From Thermoplasmatota archaeon (GTDB lineage Archaea > Thermoplasmatota > Thermoplasmata > Thermoplasmatales > Thermoplasmataceae), in NCBI GenBank assembly GCA_023487765.1, contig JAMDBW010000025.1:1-35578 (forward strand): 35,578 nt of DNA, read 5' to 3'. Below are positions 18,405 to 28,148 of the stretch, one piece after another; positions within the stretch are counted from its first letter, which is position 1; the number at the start of each line of letters is the position of its first letter. Both the position numbers and the translations under genes were made by a program. Under the pieces are notes generated by a model. The model did no database searches. It was not told where the DNA came from and saw only the letters and a list, made by a program, of their open reading frames with translations.

Positions 18405-19025
18405 TCATTCCCCGGAACTTTCCCTGATTTCTTTCAGAGCTTCCCTGTCGCGGCAGTAGAGATATGGTGCTAAATCAAGAGATGCCGGTGATTTCTCAAG
18501 TTTGTTCCTGTATACCTTCCTGAGATTCCTGTCGACCTCGTTGCAATAATCTTTCCACGAAACTCCCAGATATTCAACGTATTCTTTTTCGATACCAGTT
18601 GCAATTTCATGGGCATACGGGTATTCATATGCATCATCGGATAGCCACTTCTCCGGCAGTTCATGGTGAAGGCCTATGCTCTCTCTGGCATCCACTGTCT
18701 TTCCTGCTACGTTAAGTAAGGGTGGAAAATGCTCGTCGAGATATACCGTTTTTCCGTCCAGCGAGTAGCCTCCGGTATACTTGATGTCGTAGGCTGTGTT
18801 GACGCTTATGGACTTGCCGTCCTTCCTGTCCTCCACTTTTCCTATTTCCGTCTTATTACTGAAGGCAGTATTTCCTTCAACCTCTATGAAATCCCCCTTT
18901 TCTACATTCGCCGTAGAAGATATTTTTACATAGGTGGGATTCAGGAAGTTAATGGCTGTAATTCTGTGTTTCCCGGATTTGTTGTCATTGTTTCCCGTAT
19001 GCTCTATCACTTTGAATTGAACCAT
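18405..19025 (-). CDS. Protein of unknown function, possibly of a mobile-element-associated family
   Basis: VYLDEHFPPLLNVAGKTVDARESIGLHHELPEKWLSDDAYEYPYAHEIATGIEKEYVEYLGVSWKDY: conserved-looking HHE and AHExxTxxE pattern. The ORF track starts at 19070; MVQFKVIEHTG at 19025 is an alternative start. Confidence 0.55.
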   Translation of the reverse strand: MVQFKVIEHTGNNDNKSGKHRITAINFLNPTYVKISSTANVEKGDFIEVEGNTAFSNKTEIGKVEDRKDGKSISVNTAYDIKYTGGYSLDGKTVYLDEHFPPLLNVAGKTVDARESIGLHHELPEKWLSDDAYEYPYAHEIATGIEKEYVEYLGVSWKDYCNEVDRNLRKVYRNKLEKSPASLDLAPYLYCRDREALKEIRESSGE

Positions 19026-19180
19026 GGATATTCCAGTCAATTGTGTGTTAAATACTTTGACGTTGCACAATATTTGACTATTAATAATTCTGGAAACAGC
19101 GTCCAGCGGCTGAGTTTCTACAAATCGTCCCGGGTATTGCCAACAAATTTATACAGTTCCGGCGTAATGGCCAGTAACCT

Positions 19181-19696
19181 ATGAATGTCAGGATCATCAG
19201 GAGTCCCGCAAGGAAAAAGACCGTTCATGCAAAAATAGATGATGGTACCCTTATGGTGCACTTGCCTCTCGGATTGCACCCGGAAATGGAAGAAGAACTC
19301 GTAGGACGAATGAAACAAAAGATCGAGAACAGGCAATTGAAAACCGCGATAAATAAAGAGGAACGCCTGAAGAGACGATTTGATCATCTCAACAATAAAT
19401 ATTTCAAGGGAAAACTCAAGGCCGCATCCATTGAATTCGTAACCAATCAGAACAGACGTAACGGAAGCTGCACACCGGATAATAGGACCATCAGGATTTC
19501 CCACAAACTTCGGGACGTGCCTGACTGGGTTCTTGACTACGTAATCATGCACGAAATTACGCACCTTGTCCACCCGGATCATTCTAAGGCTTTCTGGGAG
19601 AAAGTGAGTGAGTACAAGTATTCGGAGAGAGCAAGAGGCTTCCTTATTGCCAAAGGCATGGATGACGGTGTTTCAAATAATGAAGGAGACCTGTAG
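19181..19696 (+). CDS. YgjP/DUF45-type M48-like metallopeptidase
   Basis: DYVIMHEITHLVHPDHSKAFWEKVSEYKYSERARGFL: HExxH plus downstream H...FW typical of the YgjP family. Confidence 0.9.
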   Translation: MNVRIIRSPARKKTVHAKIDDGTLMVHLPLGLHPEMEEELVGRMKQKIENRQLKTAINKEERLKRRFDHLNNKYFKGKLKAASIEFVTNQNRRNGSCTPDNRTIRISHKLRDVPDWVLDYVIMHEITHLVHPDHSKAFWEKVSEYKYSERARGFLIAKGMDDGVSNNEGDL

Positions 19697-19705
19697 TGAC
19701 CTGCA

Positions 19706-19740
19706 AAATCCAGGTGCCTGTGGATTTCCTGGAAATTTTT
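19706..19740. terminator. Hairpin plus T-tract between convergent genes
   Basis: CCAGG...CCTGG followed by AAATTTTTT, in the 46-nt gap between the convergent ORFs ending at 19696 and 19743. Confidence 0.4.
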
Positions 19741-19742
19741 TC

Positions 19743-21410
19743 CTACCCGTTGAAATTCATTTTCCATTTATATGAGCGTGCCTGAAAATATATCCTTGTG
19801 AGAAATGTGAGGATAGAACGGTCAAGTTCATCCGAATTTAACGGAGTCTTCCTGGCCGATTTGAGGTACTCATCAAGCAGTGCCTCATTAGGACTGAAAA
19901 AATATGCCTCCGCACAAGCTTCCGCCATATCTCCGTAAAACAATTCCTTTGCAACATTTTTCTGCCCGTTATTTACAAAGATGAAAGCCTCTCTAAATAC
20001 TTCCAGAGCTTTGGCAGGCTCATTCCTGAAAGAATAAACTGTTCCAAGCTGCAACATGGTCTGTAATTTTGCGTGCATCATCGGGATATCTCTGATAATG
20101 CGATGGGCGTCGTGAATGCACGAGACGGCAAATTCCTCATTCCGCGCAAATTTGGCTGCAAGAGTAATTGCCATGCCAAGTGTCATAAATTGATCTTCCG
20201 CCATTTCCATCAACTCATCTTCCATGGCTTTCAGATCGTGCGGGAGACGTCCTCCAAGAGATGCTCTTTCCCGCGCCAGCATATTTATTGTATCCCTTGT
20301 GCTTTTTACGTCTTTTTCGAAATCCTGCAATAACCTGCTTTTCGCCTTCCGCGATTCCTCGTCCATTCCAGCCTGAGCGAATCCCCTGATCAGGTTGAAA
20401 TCCAGCATGAGTTTGTATGGTTCAGGTGACCTGCTTGACAATGAATCTTTGGCCTTTCTGAAGTATTCCATGCTCTCAGATTGCAATTCTTTCTTTTTTC
20501 CATTCCTGGAGGCATTGGCAAGGAGCGATTTCGCCACCGCAATCTGTACGTTGGTGAAGGTCAGGTCTAATATCTCCGTTATCACCGGCAGAAGTGATTT
20601 TTCCGCAAACTCTATCAAATCGATGCTCGTCGCCGGTGTGGTTTCATCCCTCATGCACAGTTTCCTTACAGCAAATGCATATGCCTCTTGCCTGATCTCT
20701 TTCTTTGAGATTCTTTTCAGCGATTTCGAAATAAAGTCGAGAAGTTTATTTTCCGGACCAAGGATATGCGCACAATCTATGGCTGTGGACGCGATATTTT
20801 GGAAGGCGATTCCAGCCTCGTCGCTTCGTGCCGGAAGTTTTTCCGCAAGCTTAAATGCATTCTCCAGCGTTTCCGGGTACTGCCCGGCCAAGGCCTCCAG
20901 AATGCCCACCTTGTTTTGCAGATAGAATGGATCTTCATTGACAACGTAAATATTAGTCAGGGACAGCTTCCTGAGTTCTTCCACGCGGTGAAGAAAAATA
21001 TCCCGATCGTCCAGTAGTAAACTCAATTCGGCATTCTCCAGCCTTTCAAGCATGTCCTCAACCGTATTCGCTGAATAGTTCTTTCTTTTTTGAGGTGTCG
21101 GGAGCATGCCATCAAGTGCCTTCCTGTCGATCCTGTCCCCGAAACGCAGAATTCTGTACAAGCGAAAATACAGTACACCGTGTTCCCTGAGATCACTGTT
21201 TTTCACGGAGCTAATCATTTTCAGTAGTGGATCTTTTTCCCACCCCGATTCACCGGCAATATTTATGCTGACAACCATGCTGTTACATCCTTGCGTGTTT
21301 TTGAACTCCGGATACCACGCTTCCTGCGGCAAGAAATGCGCACCTTTTCCAGGATTTCCATTGTAGAGCTTGAGGAATTTTAAAATTCTATCGCTTCTGC
21401 TAATGTTCAT
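19743..21410 (-). CDS. Large alpha-helical (TPR-like) protein, unknown function
   Basis: 555 aa, mostly amphipathic helices with repeat-like segments (AVSCIHDAHRIIRDIPMMHAKLQTMLQLGTVYSFRNEPAKALEVFREAFIFVNNG). Confidence 0.6.
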   Translation of the reverse strand: MNISRSDRILKFLKLYNGNPGKGAHFLPQEAWYPEFKNTQGCNSMVVSINIAGESGWEKDPLLKMISSVKNSDLREHGVLYFRLYRILRFGDRIDRKALDGMLPTPQKRKNYSANTVEDMLERLENAELSLLLDDRDIFLHRVEELRKLSLTNIYVVNEDPFYLQNKVGILEALAGQYPETLENAFKLAEKLPARSDEAGIAFQNIASTAIDCAHILGPENKLLDFISKSLKRISKKEIRQEAYAFAVRKLCMRDETTPATSIDLIEFAEKSLLPVITEILDLTFTNVQIAVAKSLLANASRNGKKKELQSESMEYFRKAKDSLSSRSPEPYKLMLDFNLIRGFAQAGMDEESRKAKSRLLQDFEKDVKSTRDTINMLARERASLGGRLPHDLKAMEDELMEMAEDQFMTLGMAITLAAKFARNEEFAVSCIHDAHRIIRDIPMMHAKLQTMLQLGTVYSFRNEPAKALEVFREAFIFVNNGQKNVAKELFYGDMAEACAEAYFFSPNEALLDEYLKSARKTPLNSDELDRSILTFLTRIYFQARSYKWKMNFNG

Positions 21411-21731
21411 GGTGATGAGCGAAATTCCAAATCCGATTCGTTGTGAGTTACCTGGTGGACAGTTTCGTGCCTGCCAAAGTCACTTATTCAGGACCTCTGG
21501 AAGGATTTCTTTTCCTCCGGCCTTGCATAAACATTGTCATTGGACGCGGTTCCAGGTTCATGCGTTATGCTGTCACTGATTGAGCTTTCAGGACAGGCGG
21601 GCTTTGAGATCATGATCCGAACATTACCGCACAAGGACCGGGCCAGTAAATGCCACACTGCAGTCCGTATCCGGACAGGTTCCGGACTAACTGAATCGTA
21701 TTCTTTATACCTGCCAAGAGGATTGCTGTAG

Positions 21732-22373
21732 ATGGCGAAAGTCCAATGCCCAAACTGCGGCCATAAAAACAAGTCTTCGGCTTCCATATGCGCCAGCTGC
21801 GGTAATTTTCTTCTGGACAGTGAGTTCAGCATGCAGGCTACCGAAAACAAGGAGCCCGTGGATTCACCTGAAGCTTATGATGCCACAAGTATCGTCACGC
21901 CAGATACAAACCAGTCAGCGGACGTGATAAAGGTCCTGAGTAAGAAGGGGATTTACAGTTGGCTTCCGACAGTTATTCCGTTCGGAGTGATTGCCGTATT
22001 CATCGCCCTTGAGTACAGCATAAAAATGCCGACATATTCATTCATTCCATTTTTACTCATCATTCTGTTTCTCCCTTCATTCCTGAGAAAAAGCGTAATG
22101 GGTATTCAATTCTTTTCGGGAGGCTTCAGGATTTTAGGGAGCAGCAGACCTGAGGCATTCGCTTATAACAACATAGAGAGTATTCATGTCAAGAGTGCAG
22201 CCCCGGGTATACAGCCACTTACCATATTCTTTAAAGGTAGCGAAAAGCCGATTACCCTTGAGTTTGACTCCGTACAGACTTTCCGCATGATGGTTATGCA
22301 GTTGAACAGAAGGCGGATACCAATAATAACTGAAGACACCGTCAATAAAGAGCCGGATTCCGGCACCCCATAA
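21732..22373 (+). CDS. Zinc-ribbon membrane protein
   Basis: VQCPNCGHKNKSSASICASCGNFLL zinc ribbon, two TM segments, C-terminal beta-rich domain (possible bacterial PH-like). Confidence 0.7.
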   Translation: MAKVQCPNCGHKNKSSASICASCGNFLLDSEFSMQATENKEPVDSPEAYDATSIVTPDTNQSADVIKVLSKKGIYSWLPTVIPFGVIAVFIALEYSIKMPTYSFIPFLLIILFLPSFLRKSVMGIQFFSGGFRILGSSRPEAFAYNNIESIHVKSAAPGIQPLTIFFKGSEKPITLEFDSVQTFRMMVMQLNRRRIPIITEDTVNKEPDSGTP

Positions 22374-22557
22374 TTCATTGAACTGAATGACCGGAACCGT
22401 TTTACAACAGGTCCTCTGAATTTCTCCTGCCATTCTTTCTTACCTGTAATCCGTTCCTGAAAGGGATTGCCATGCCGATAAATCAGGAAGTGCAAGATCC
22501 GTTTAGACGAAGGAATGGCTGACATATGTTAAATAATGGGAATTCGTATGCAACACA

Positions 22558-22932
22558 ATGGAGAAAGGTCTTGAGATATCCTTCCAGCTGAGCGATGATC
22601 ATGAGGGGATTGCCACTGTTATGGCGCTTGGAAACATTGTTGGCAACGAAATGTCCGCAACGATGGAGATTGACTGGAAGATTTTCCACGTAACGCTCGA
22701 AGAAAAAAAATTCTTCAAGGTGTTGTTCACAGGGGCAAAGGTGAACAAGCTGCATCCCCATGTTGAAAAGATGATACGCGACCGGTTTGACGAGCTCGCT
22801 CATCTCAGTCAGTCTGATCTGGAGAAGCAATACAGGGATGCATCCAATCGTCAGAATTTCAAAATAGTTAAGATAAAGGAACTTAAGGAAGAGTATGATC
22901 TCTGGCAGGATAAATTCTGGCAGTATTTCTGA
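22558..22932 (+). CDS. Hypothetical protein
   Basis: 124 aa coherent ORF with a charged helical C-terminus; no recognised family. Confidence 0.5.
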   Translation: MEKGLEISFQLSDDHEGIATVMALGNIVGNEMSATMEIDWKIFHVTLEEKKFFKVLFTGAKVNKLHPHVEKMIRDRFDELAHLSQSDLEKQYRDASNRQNFKIVKIKELKEEYDLWQDKFWQYF

Positions 22933-23000
22933 AATATCGCTATGCCAGAAACTTTAAAGCCCAGGGACCGATCAAACAATAACGAAGGGGTTGGAACAGC

Positions 23001-23939
23001 ATGATCATTTCAGATGTCGAGAACTATCTTGACAAGAGGTGTATAATATCACTACGGCAGGACATGAATTTTCACATTTCTTCCTCTGATCCTGATCACC
23101 TCGACCTGGCCTATATATTCGAGAGTGGAGAGAAGACATCATTCCTGACATTCTTCGGAAAAAAACAACCTGAGAAACACGATCCTGTTATGTTGAGAGC
23201 AGCTAAGGGAGTAGAACAGGATGATTATATAGTCGTAGAGAGGGATTTACGGGGATCCGGAGACGCCGCCATAATCAGGGATTTTCTGTCAATTCCAACA
23301 ATGATTCTCACATATACTTACGTCTCGAATGGAAACCTGTACGCTGATTTCAGATTCCACAACTCCGTCGGGAGTGAGGCATCGGCAATTTTACGCAAGC
23401 ATCTGTCATCTTCCGACAGCATTTCAGTGGAATACTTCGGACCCTCCGGCGGGTTGCTTTCCATACTTGGAGAGATAAACAGAAGAATACCGCTGTCCGT
23501 ACTTGTCGCAGATGTTCACATGAATCAGGAAGAGATCGAGAATGTCGGGATACCGGGGACGGAATTTATTGCCGAACTTGAGGACAAGATATCCCGGGAC
23601 CAGAAATATCGCCTCCTGCTATACGGATCTGATGCACGCAACGGAAAAAATGTGGAGATTCCGAGTTCAGGCTCAAAATATAGCCCAATTAGAGAGAGTA
23701 GCAGCAGCCACCCCCTTTTGACAACACTCAGACAACACTTCAACGAGAAAAATATACCAAGACTTTCAGTTTTCCTCCAGCCATTCAAGGATACTCTAAG
23801 GATTACTGTTATTCTTCCAGACGAATCGGTAAGAAGTTATATCAAAGTAGTTGCGTTGTTTACTGAACATCATAAGACAAGTATGATAGATCTGAAGACT
23901 CGGGCTCCCTTTGATGGGAAAACTCTTGATTTTTTTTAG
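23001..23939 (+). CDS. Hypothetical protein
   Basis: 312 aa ORF, mixed alpha/beta composition, no recognised family. Confidence 0.55.
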   Translation: MIISDVENYLDKRCIISLRQDMNFHISSSDPDHLDLAYIFESGEKTSFLTFFGKKQPEKHDPVMLRAAKGVEQDDYIVVERDLRGSGDAAIIRDFLSIPTMILTYTYVSNGNLYADFRFHNSVGSEASAILRKHLSSSDSISVEYFGPSGGLLSILGEINRRIPLSVLVADVHMNQEEIENVGIPGTEFIAELEDKISRDQKYRLLLYGSDARNGKNVEIPSSGSKYSPIRESSSSHPLLTTLRQHFNEKNIPRLSVFLQPFKDTLRITVILPDESVRSYIKVVALFTEHHKTSMIDLKTRAPFDGKTLDFF

Positions 23940-24168
23940 GTATTAATGGATAAATCCTGACTATCTCCCTGAACTTTCTCTCAATATCGCCGGTTATTAC
24001 TTTTTCATGTATTTGAGGTATCAGACAAAGTGATGGTTCAGAAAGTAAACTGACTTGCCTGATCTGTTATCCAACTTTGGCATAATGTTTGACGCCACAA
24101 CCATATATGGCAATTTGAGTCGGAACACATTCCACCACTGAAGGATATGCGGTTTCCCGTTTGCTGTG

Positions 24169-25137
24169 CTAATAGCCTGCGGTGCCCATAGATACCGGGT
24201 GAGGCACATATTTTTCATCTATCCTTTTCACATCCTTGTCTCCGAGTGATATCTCTGTTGCCTGAATGGCATCAAGAACATGTTCCGCTTTAGTCGCCCC
24301 GAATACAGGAATAAATCCCTTGGCAAGTACATATGCCAGTGAGATTATGGATGATTTGGTCCCTTTTTCTCCGGCTATCTCTTCCACGGTTTCGAGCACA
24401 TTGAAGTCCTCACTCCTGAAATACCTCTTCTTCATGGCCGGATAAGTCCTCGATCTGACCGTATCCTGTGTAGAATCCCTCCGGTACTTGCCAGTGAGAA
24501 ATCCTGCTGCCAGCGGGCTGAATGGCGTATAGGCAATGTTTTTTCCAGATGAGTACGGAATTACCTCCCTCTCATCTTCCCTGTAAACAGCGTTATAGTG
24601 ATTCTGCACCAGCACAGGAGTGTCCATTCCCGCCTCCCTTGCAGCGTGATAGAATTCGGCCAGCTGGTATCCAAGAAAATTACTCACTCCGATATACGAA
24701 GTCCTGCCATCGTCAACAATCTGTTTAAGGCTGCGGAGGATGCTATGGGTTTCCAGGCTGTCAAACCACGTGTGGAGGGTATATACGTCCAGCCTATCCG
24801 TCTGCAATCTTTCCAGCGATCCTCTCATCTGATAGTTTATTTCTGATCTGGAGAATCCCTGATGCACTTCATTGAACTTCCCGCCCGCTTTGCTGCATAA
24901 AACCAGCTCATCTCTTATTCCCATGTTTTTTATTGTCGCTCCAAGAATTTTTTCGGATTCTCCATTCGAATAAATGTTGGCAGTATCGATAAAATTGATT
25001 CCTCCGTCTATTGCAGTTTTTATTATTTTCTCTGCCTCATTTCCCTTAACCATCCATTCCGTGGATCCAAATGACATGCCGCCCAGACATAATACGGAGA
25101 CCCTGAGGTCAGACCAACCCAGTTTTGTGAGCTTCAT
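24169..25137 (-). CDS. Aldo/keto reductase
   Basis: LCLGGMSFGSTEW, GINFIDTANIYSNGESEKILG, LQTDRLDVYTLHTW, YIGVSNFLGYQL: AKR signatures. Confidence 0.92.
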   Translation of the reverse strand: MKLTKLGWSDLRVSVLCLGGMSFGSTEWMVKGNEAEKIIKTAIDGGINFIDTANIYSNGESEKILGATIKNMGIRDELVLCSKAGGKFNEVHQGFSRSEINYQMRGSLERLQTDRLDVYTLHTWFDSLETHSILRSLKQIVDDGRTSYIGVSNFLGYQLAEFYHAAREAGMDTPVLVQNHYNAVYREDEREVIPYSSGKNIAYTPFSPLAAGFLTGKYRRDSTQDTVRSRTYPAMKKRYFRSEDFNVLETVEEIAGEKGTKSSIISLAYVLAKGFIPVFGATKAEHVLDAIQATEISLGDKDVKRIDEKYVPHPVSMGTAGY

Positions 25138-25372
25138 GTTTCATGTCAGCAGGACACGGAAAATAATTCTTGTCATCACCGTTTGAATCTTGTGAGAATA
25201 CTGAATCAGTTATGAATTCTCATAGGACCCCGGGAAGAGTTTAGCTGGAAGCTTTTGAGATATGCCTGGATTTTCCATAATATACTGGTCCGAAGAAAAC
25301 TCCGTCACGTTCACGCGACGAGAACCTGAATGGAATTGGGATCATCAGGGGAGATGGTCCGACCGTGCTGTT

Positions 25373-25426
25373 AAGATTGCGTCAGGCACATGACACTCAT
25401 CTTTCGCAACATGCACTGACAATCTT
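25373..25426 (-). terminator. Long bulged stem-loop 3' of fdhA
   Basis: AAGATTG[CG]TCAG ... CTGACAATCTT plus inner GC[AC]ATG/CATGC; starts 23 nt past the fdhA stop. Confidence 0.5.
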
Positions 25427-25448
25427 GAAGGAAAACCTCCCGGTGAAT

Positions 25449-28148
25449 CTATGTTCCGGGTAATTTGCGGATTCTTACCCTTGTGTCTTTGTACGCCGGA
25501 GTGCGGGTAGGTCCGTCAAACACGCGAGAGGTCAGGACATTTGTCGGCAGATCGGCGTAATGGAAAGTGGTAAACATTACCCCCCTTGGCAGATCCCCGC
25601 TTGATTTCACTTTTGTATAAATGTGGCCTGCCTGCGAGATTATCTCCACCTTTTCCCCTTCTTCAATACCTTCATTACGCATGTCTTCATTATTCATCTC
25701 CACTAAACCGCCTTTCTCCAGTTCGTTAATGATCTGCGATCTGGAAGTCATGGTGGCAGTATGATAATGCTCCCTCTGTCTTCCGGTTATCAGCACATAT
25801 GGATGTGTGTATTCGGAAACCTTGTCGGGTTCTCTCCAGCGAAGGATTCTGAATTTGCCGTTTCCGTTGATGAATTTTCCAACATGTAGCGTTTTTGTGC
25901 CCGGATCTTCCGGTGTTGTCACAGGCCATTGGAGTCCGTCCTGCTGTAATCTTGCATGACTTATCCCTGCATATATCGGAACCAGAGCAGCCACTTCATC
26001 CATTATAATCGCGGGGGATTCAAATTCCATGTCATAATCGAGCTTTGCAGCGAGCAGGGAATATATCTGCCAATCAGGCTTCGCTAAACCGGGAGGGGAA
26101 AAGAGCGGGTTGAGCAACTGTACCCTCCGTTCGGTGTTCGTAAACGTACCGGACTTCTCAAAGGAAGATGCGACTGGAAGTACCACATCAGCATATTCAG
26201 CAGTCTCTGTCATGAATATATCCTGAACCACGAGAAAATCCAGTTTCCTGAATGACTCTGCCACATAGGAGGAGTCCGGGTGTGAACGGACCGTGTTCTC
26301 TCCGGATATATACATAAACCTGATCAGTCCTTTCATGCCGGCTTCAATCATATCTACGCTCTTCCAGCCGGTAAATCCCGGAAGTTTGCGATTCCACCTG
26401 CTTTCGAATTTAGCACGGACCTCCGGATTAAGATAAGGCTGATACCCGGGAAGAGACCCTGCGACACATCCCATGTCGGCTCCACCCTGAACATTATTCT
26501 GCCCCCTTATCGGGTCAAGCCCGCTTCCGGGGACTCCGACATTTCCAGTGAGAAGTGCAAGGTTTACCAGTGAGGAAACATTGTCCGAACCGTTTTCGTG
26601 TTCAGTTATTCCCAGCGTCCACATGATCAGCGAGGGTTTTTCTGTCGCATATGTTCTGGCCGCCTCCTTTATCTGGTCCTGCGACAGCCCTGTGATGCGG
26701 GCAGCCATGTCGACCGTAAATGGTTCAATGCTTCTCGCATACTCCGGGAAACCTTCGGTACGCTCCCCGATAAATTTCCTGTCCGACCAGCCCATGTCCA
26801 TGATGTACCTGGCCATCGCAGAAAACAGGACTACATCAGTGCCGGGTTTCAAATTGAGAGTCATTTCCGCATGCCTTGATATCTCAACTTTTCTGGGATC
26901 AACAACTATCAGACTGGCCCCGCTCCTTGCCGCTTTCTTGATGAACGATGATATTACCGGATGGGCCCTGTCCACATTTGATCCCACCACCATTATTGTC
27001 CTGGCATTACTGATATCCTCAATGGAATTTGTTGATGCTCCTGCACCGGTAGCCAGTGAAAGCATACTTGCTGATGGTGCGTGACAGAGGGTCGCCGATT
27101 GATCCACGTTATCAGATCCTATAACAGCCCTCATGAATTTCTGGAATGCGAATATATCTTCATTGGTGGCTCTGTCACTTGCAATGCCGCCAAGGGAAGC
27201 ACTGCCGTTTCTTTTCTTTATTTCCCTGATTTCCGATGCAACCAGATCAAGGGCCTCTTCCCACGAAGCTTCCCTGAACACCGAGCCGATGTCTCTTCCG
27301 TCAAGTCTTTCCCTCTTTTCACCATCTCTTCGTATGAGTGGTGTCCTGAGCCGGTCTCTGCTCATTTCGAACTGAAAACCGAACTTGCCCTTCACGCATA
27401 GTTTTCCTTTGTTGACAACACCGGATTCCGATCCGCGTGCCCATAAAATTTTCTCTCCGGCTATCCCGTATTCCACTGAGCAGCCTACTGCGCAATATGG
27501 GCAGATAGTCGTAACAGTTCGATCAGCCGGTTGCCAGTCCTTCTCGATCAGAGCTCCTGTGGGGCAAACGTCCACACAGGCTCCACAACTGACACAGCTG
27601 GAGTTTCCCATGGGCACACCCGTATCGAATCCAACAGCAGTTCCGTATCCTCTTCCGGAGAGGGAGATAACATCATTCAGCTGATCGAAATTGCACGCAA
27701 GAAGACATTTCCTGCAAAGAATGCAGAGTGACGGATCAAATGCAATCGCAGGATGAGATACATCCCGAACCGGGATATTTTCCTGCTTTTCCCCAGGACT
27801 TATTCCATATTCCTCTGCATATTTCTCAAGACTGCACTTAAGGTTTCCTGCGTCCTGATGAGGGCCATGCTGATTCATCAGCAGTTGGAGTATTCCTCTC
27901 CTCAGGGTGTTCAGATGGGGAGTATCAGTTCTGATTTCCATGCCGTCTTTTACCAAGGTAGAGCATGAAGGTACCGCTTTGCCGGTATTATCCAGTTCGA
28001 CCATACATAATCTGCATACACCATTTACGTGCCCGTCCTTATTACAGAGCGCAGGAATCTCAATGCCCATTTTCTCTGCTGTCTGAAGAACATTACTGTC
28101 ATCCCCGGCATCAGTTCGAGTCCCGTTAATTGTCACGTGTATGCTCAC
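25449..28148 (-). CDS. fdhA: Formate dehydrogenase alpha subunit-like molybdopterin oxidoreductase
   Basis: N-terminal 2Fe-2S domain (CNKDGHVNGVCRLCMVELDN...CSTLV), two 4Fe-4S motifs (CILCRKCLLAC, CVSCGACVDVC), CPYCAVGCSVEY, and NVDQSATLCHAPSA with Cys at the metal-ligand position. Confidence 0.88.
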   Translation of the reverse strand: MSIHVTINGTRTDAGDDSNVLQTAEKMGIEIPALCNKDGHVNGVCRLCMVELDNTGKAVPSCSTLVKDGMEIRTDTPHLNTLRRGILQLLMNQHGPHQDAGNLKCSLEKYAEEYGISPGEKQENIPVRDVSHPAIAFDPSLCILCRKCLLACNFDQLNDVISLSGRGYGTAVGFDTGVPMGNSSCVSCGACVDVCPTGALIEKDWQPADRTVTTICPYCAVGCSVEYGIAGEKILWARGSESGVVNKGKLCVKGKFGFQFEMSRDRLRTPLIRRDGEKRERLDGRDIGSVFREASWEEALDLVASEIREIKKRNGSASLGGIASDRATNEDIFAFQKFMRAVIGSDNVDQSATLCHAPSASMLSLATGAGASTNSIEDISNARTIMVVGSNVDRAHPVISSFIKKAARSGASLIVVDPRKVEISRHAEMTLNLKPGTDVVLFSAMARYIMDMGWSDRKFIGERTEGFPEYARSIEPFTVDMAARITGLSQDQIKEAARTYATEKPSLIMWTLGITEHENGSDNVSSLVNLALLTGNVGVPGSGLDPIRGQNNVQGGADMGCVAGSLPGYQPYLNPEVRAKFESRWNRKLPGFTGWKSVDMIEAGMKGLIRFMYISGENTVRSHPDSSYVAESFRKLDFLVVQDIFMTETAEYADVVLPVASSFEKSGTFTNTERRVQLLNPLFSPPGLAKPDWQIYSLLAAKLDYDMEFESPAIIMDEVAALVPIYAGISHARLQQDGLQWPVTTPEDPGTKTLHVGKFINGNGKFRILRWREPDKVSEYTHPYVLITGRQREHYHTATMTSRSQIINELEKGGLVEMNNEDMRNEGIEEGEKVEIISQAGHIYTKVKSSGDLPRGVMFTTFHYADLPTNVLTSRVFDGPTRTPAYKDTRVRIRKLPGT

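Noticed and set aside
26548-27084. 178 aa plus-strand ORF antisense to fdhA
   Set aside because: Shadow ORF within the conserved molybdopterin oxidoreductase; low-complexity composition.
25449-28148. Selenocysteine in the formate dehydrogenase
   Set aside because: The metal-ligand position is encoded as Cys (TLCHAPSA) and there is no in-frame TGA.
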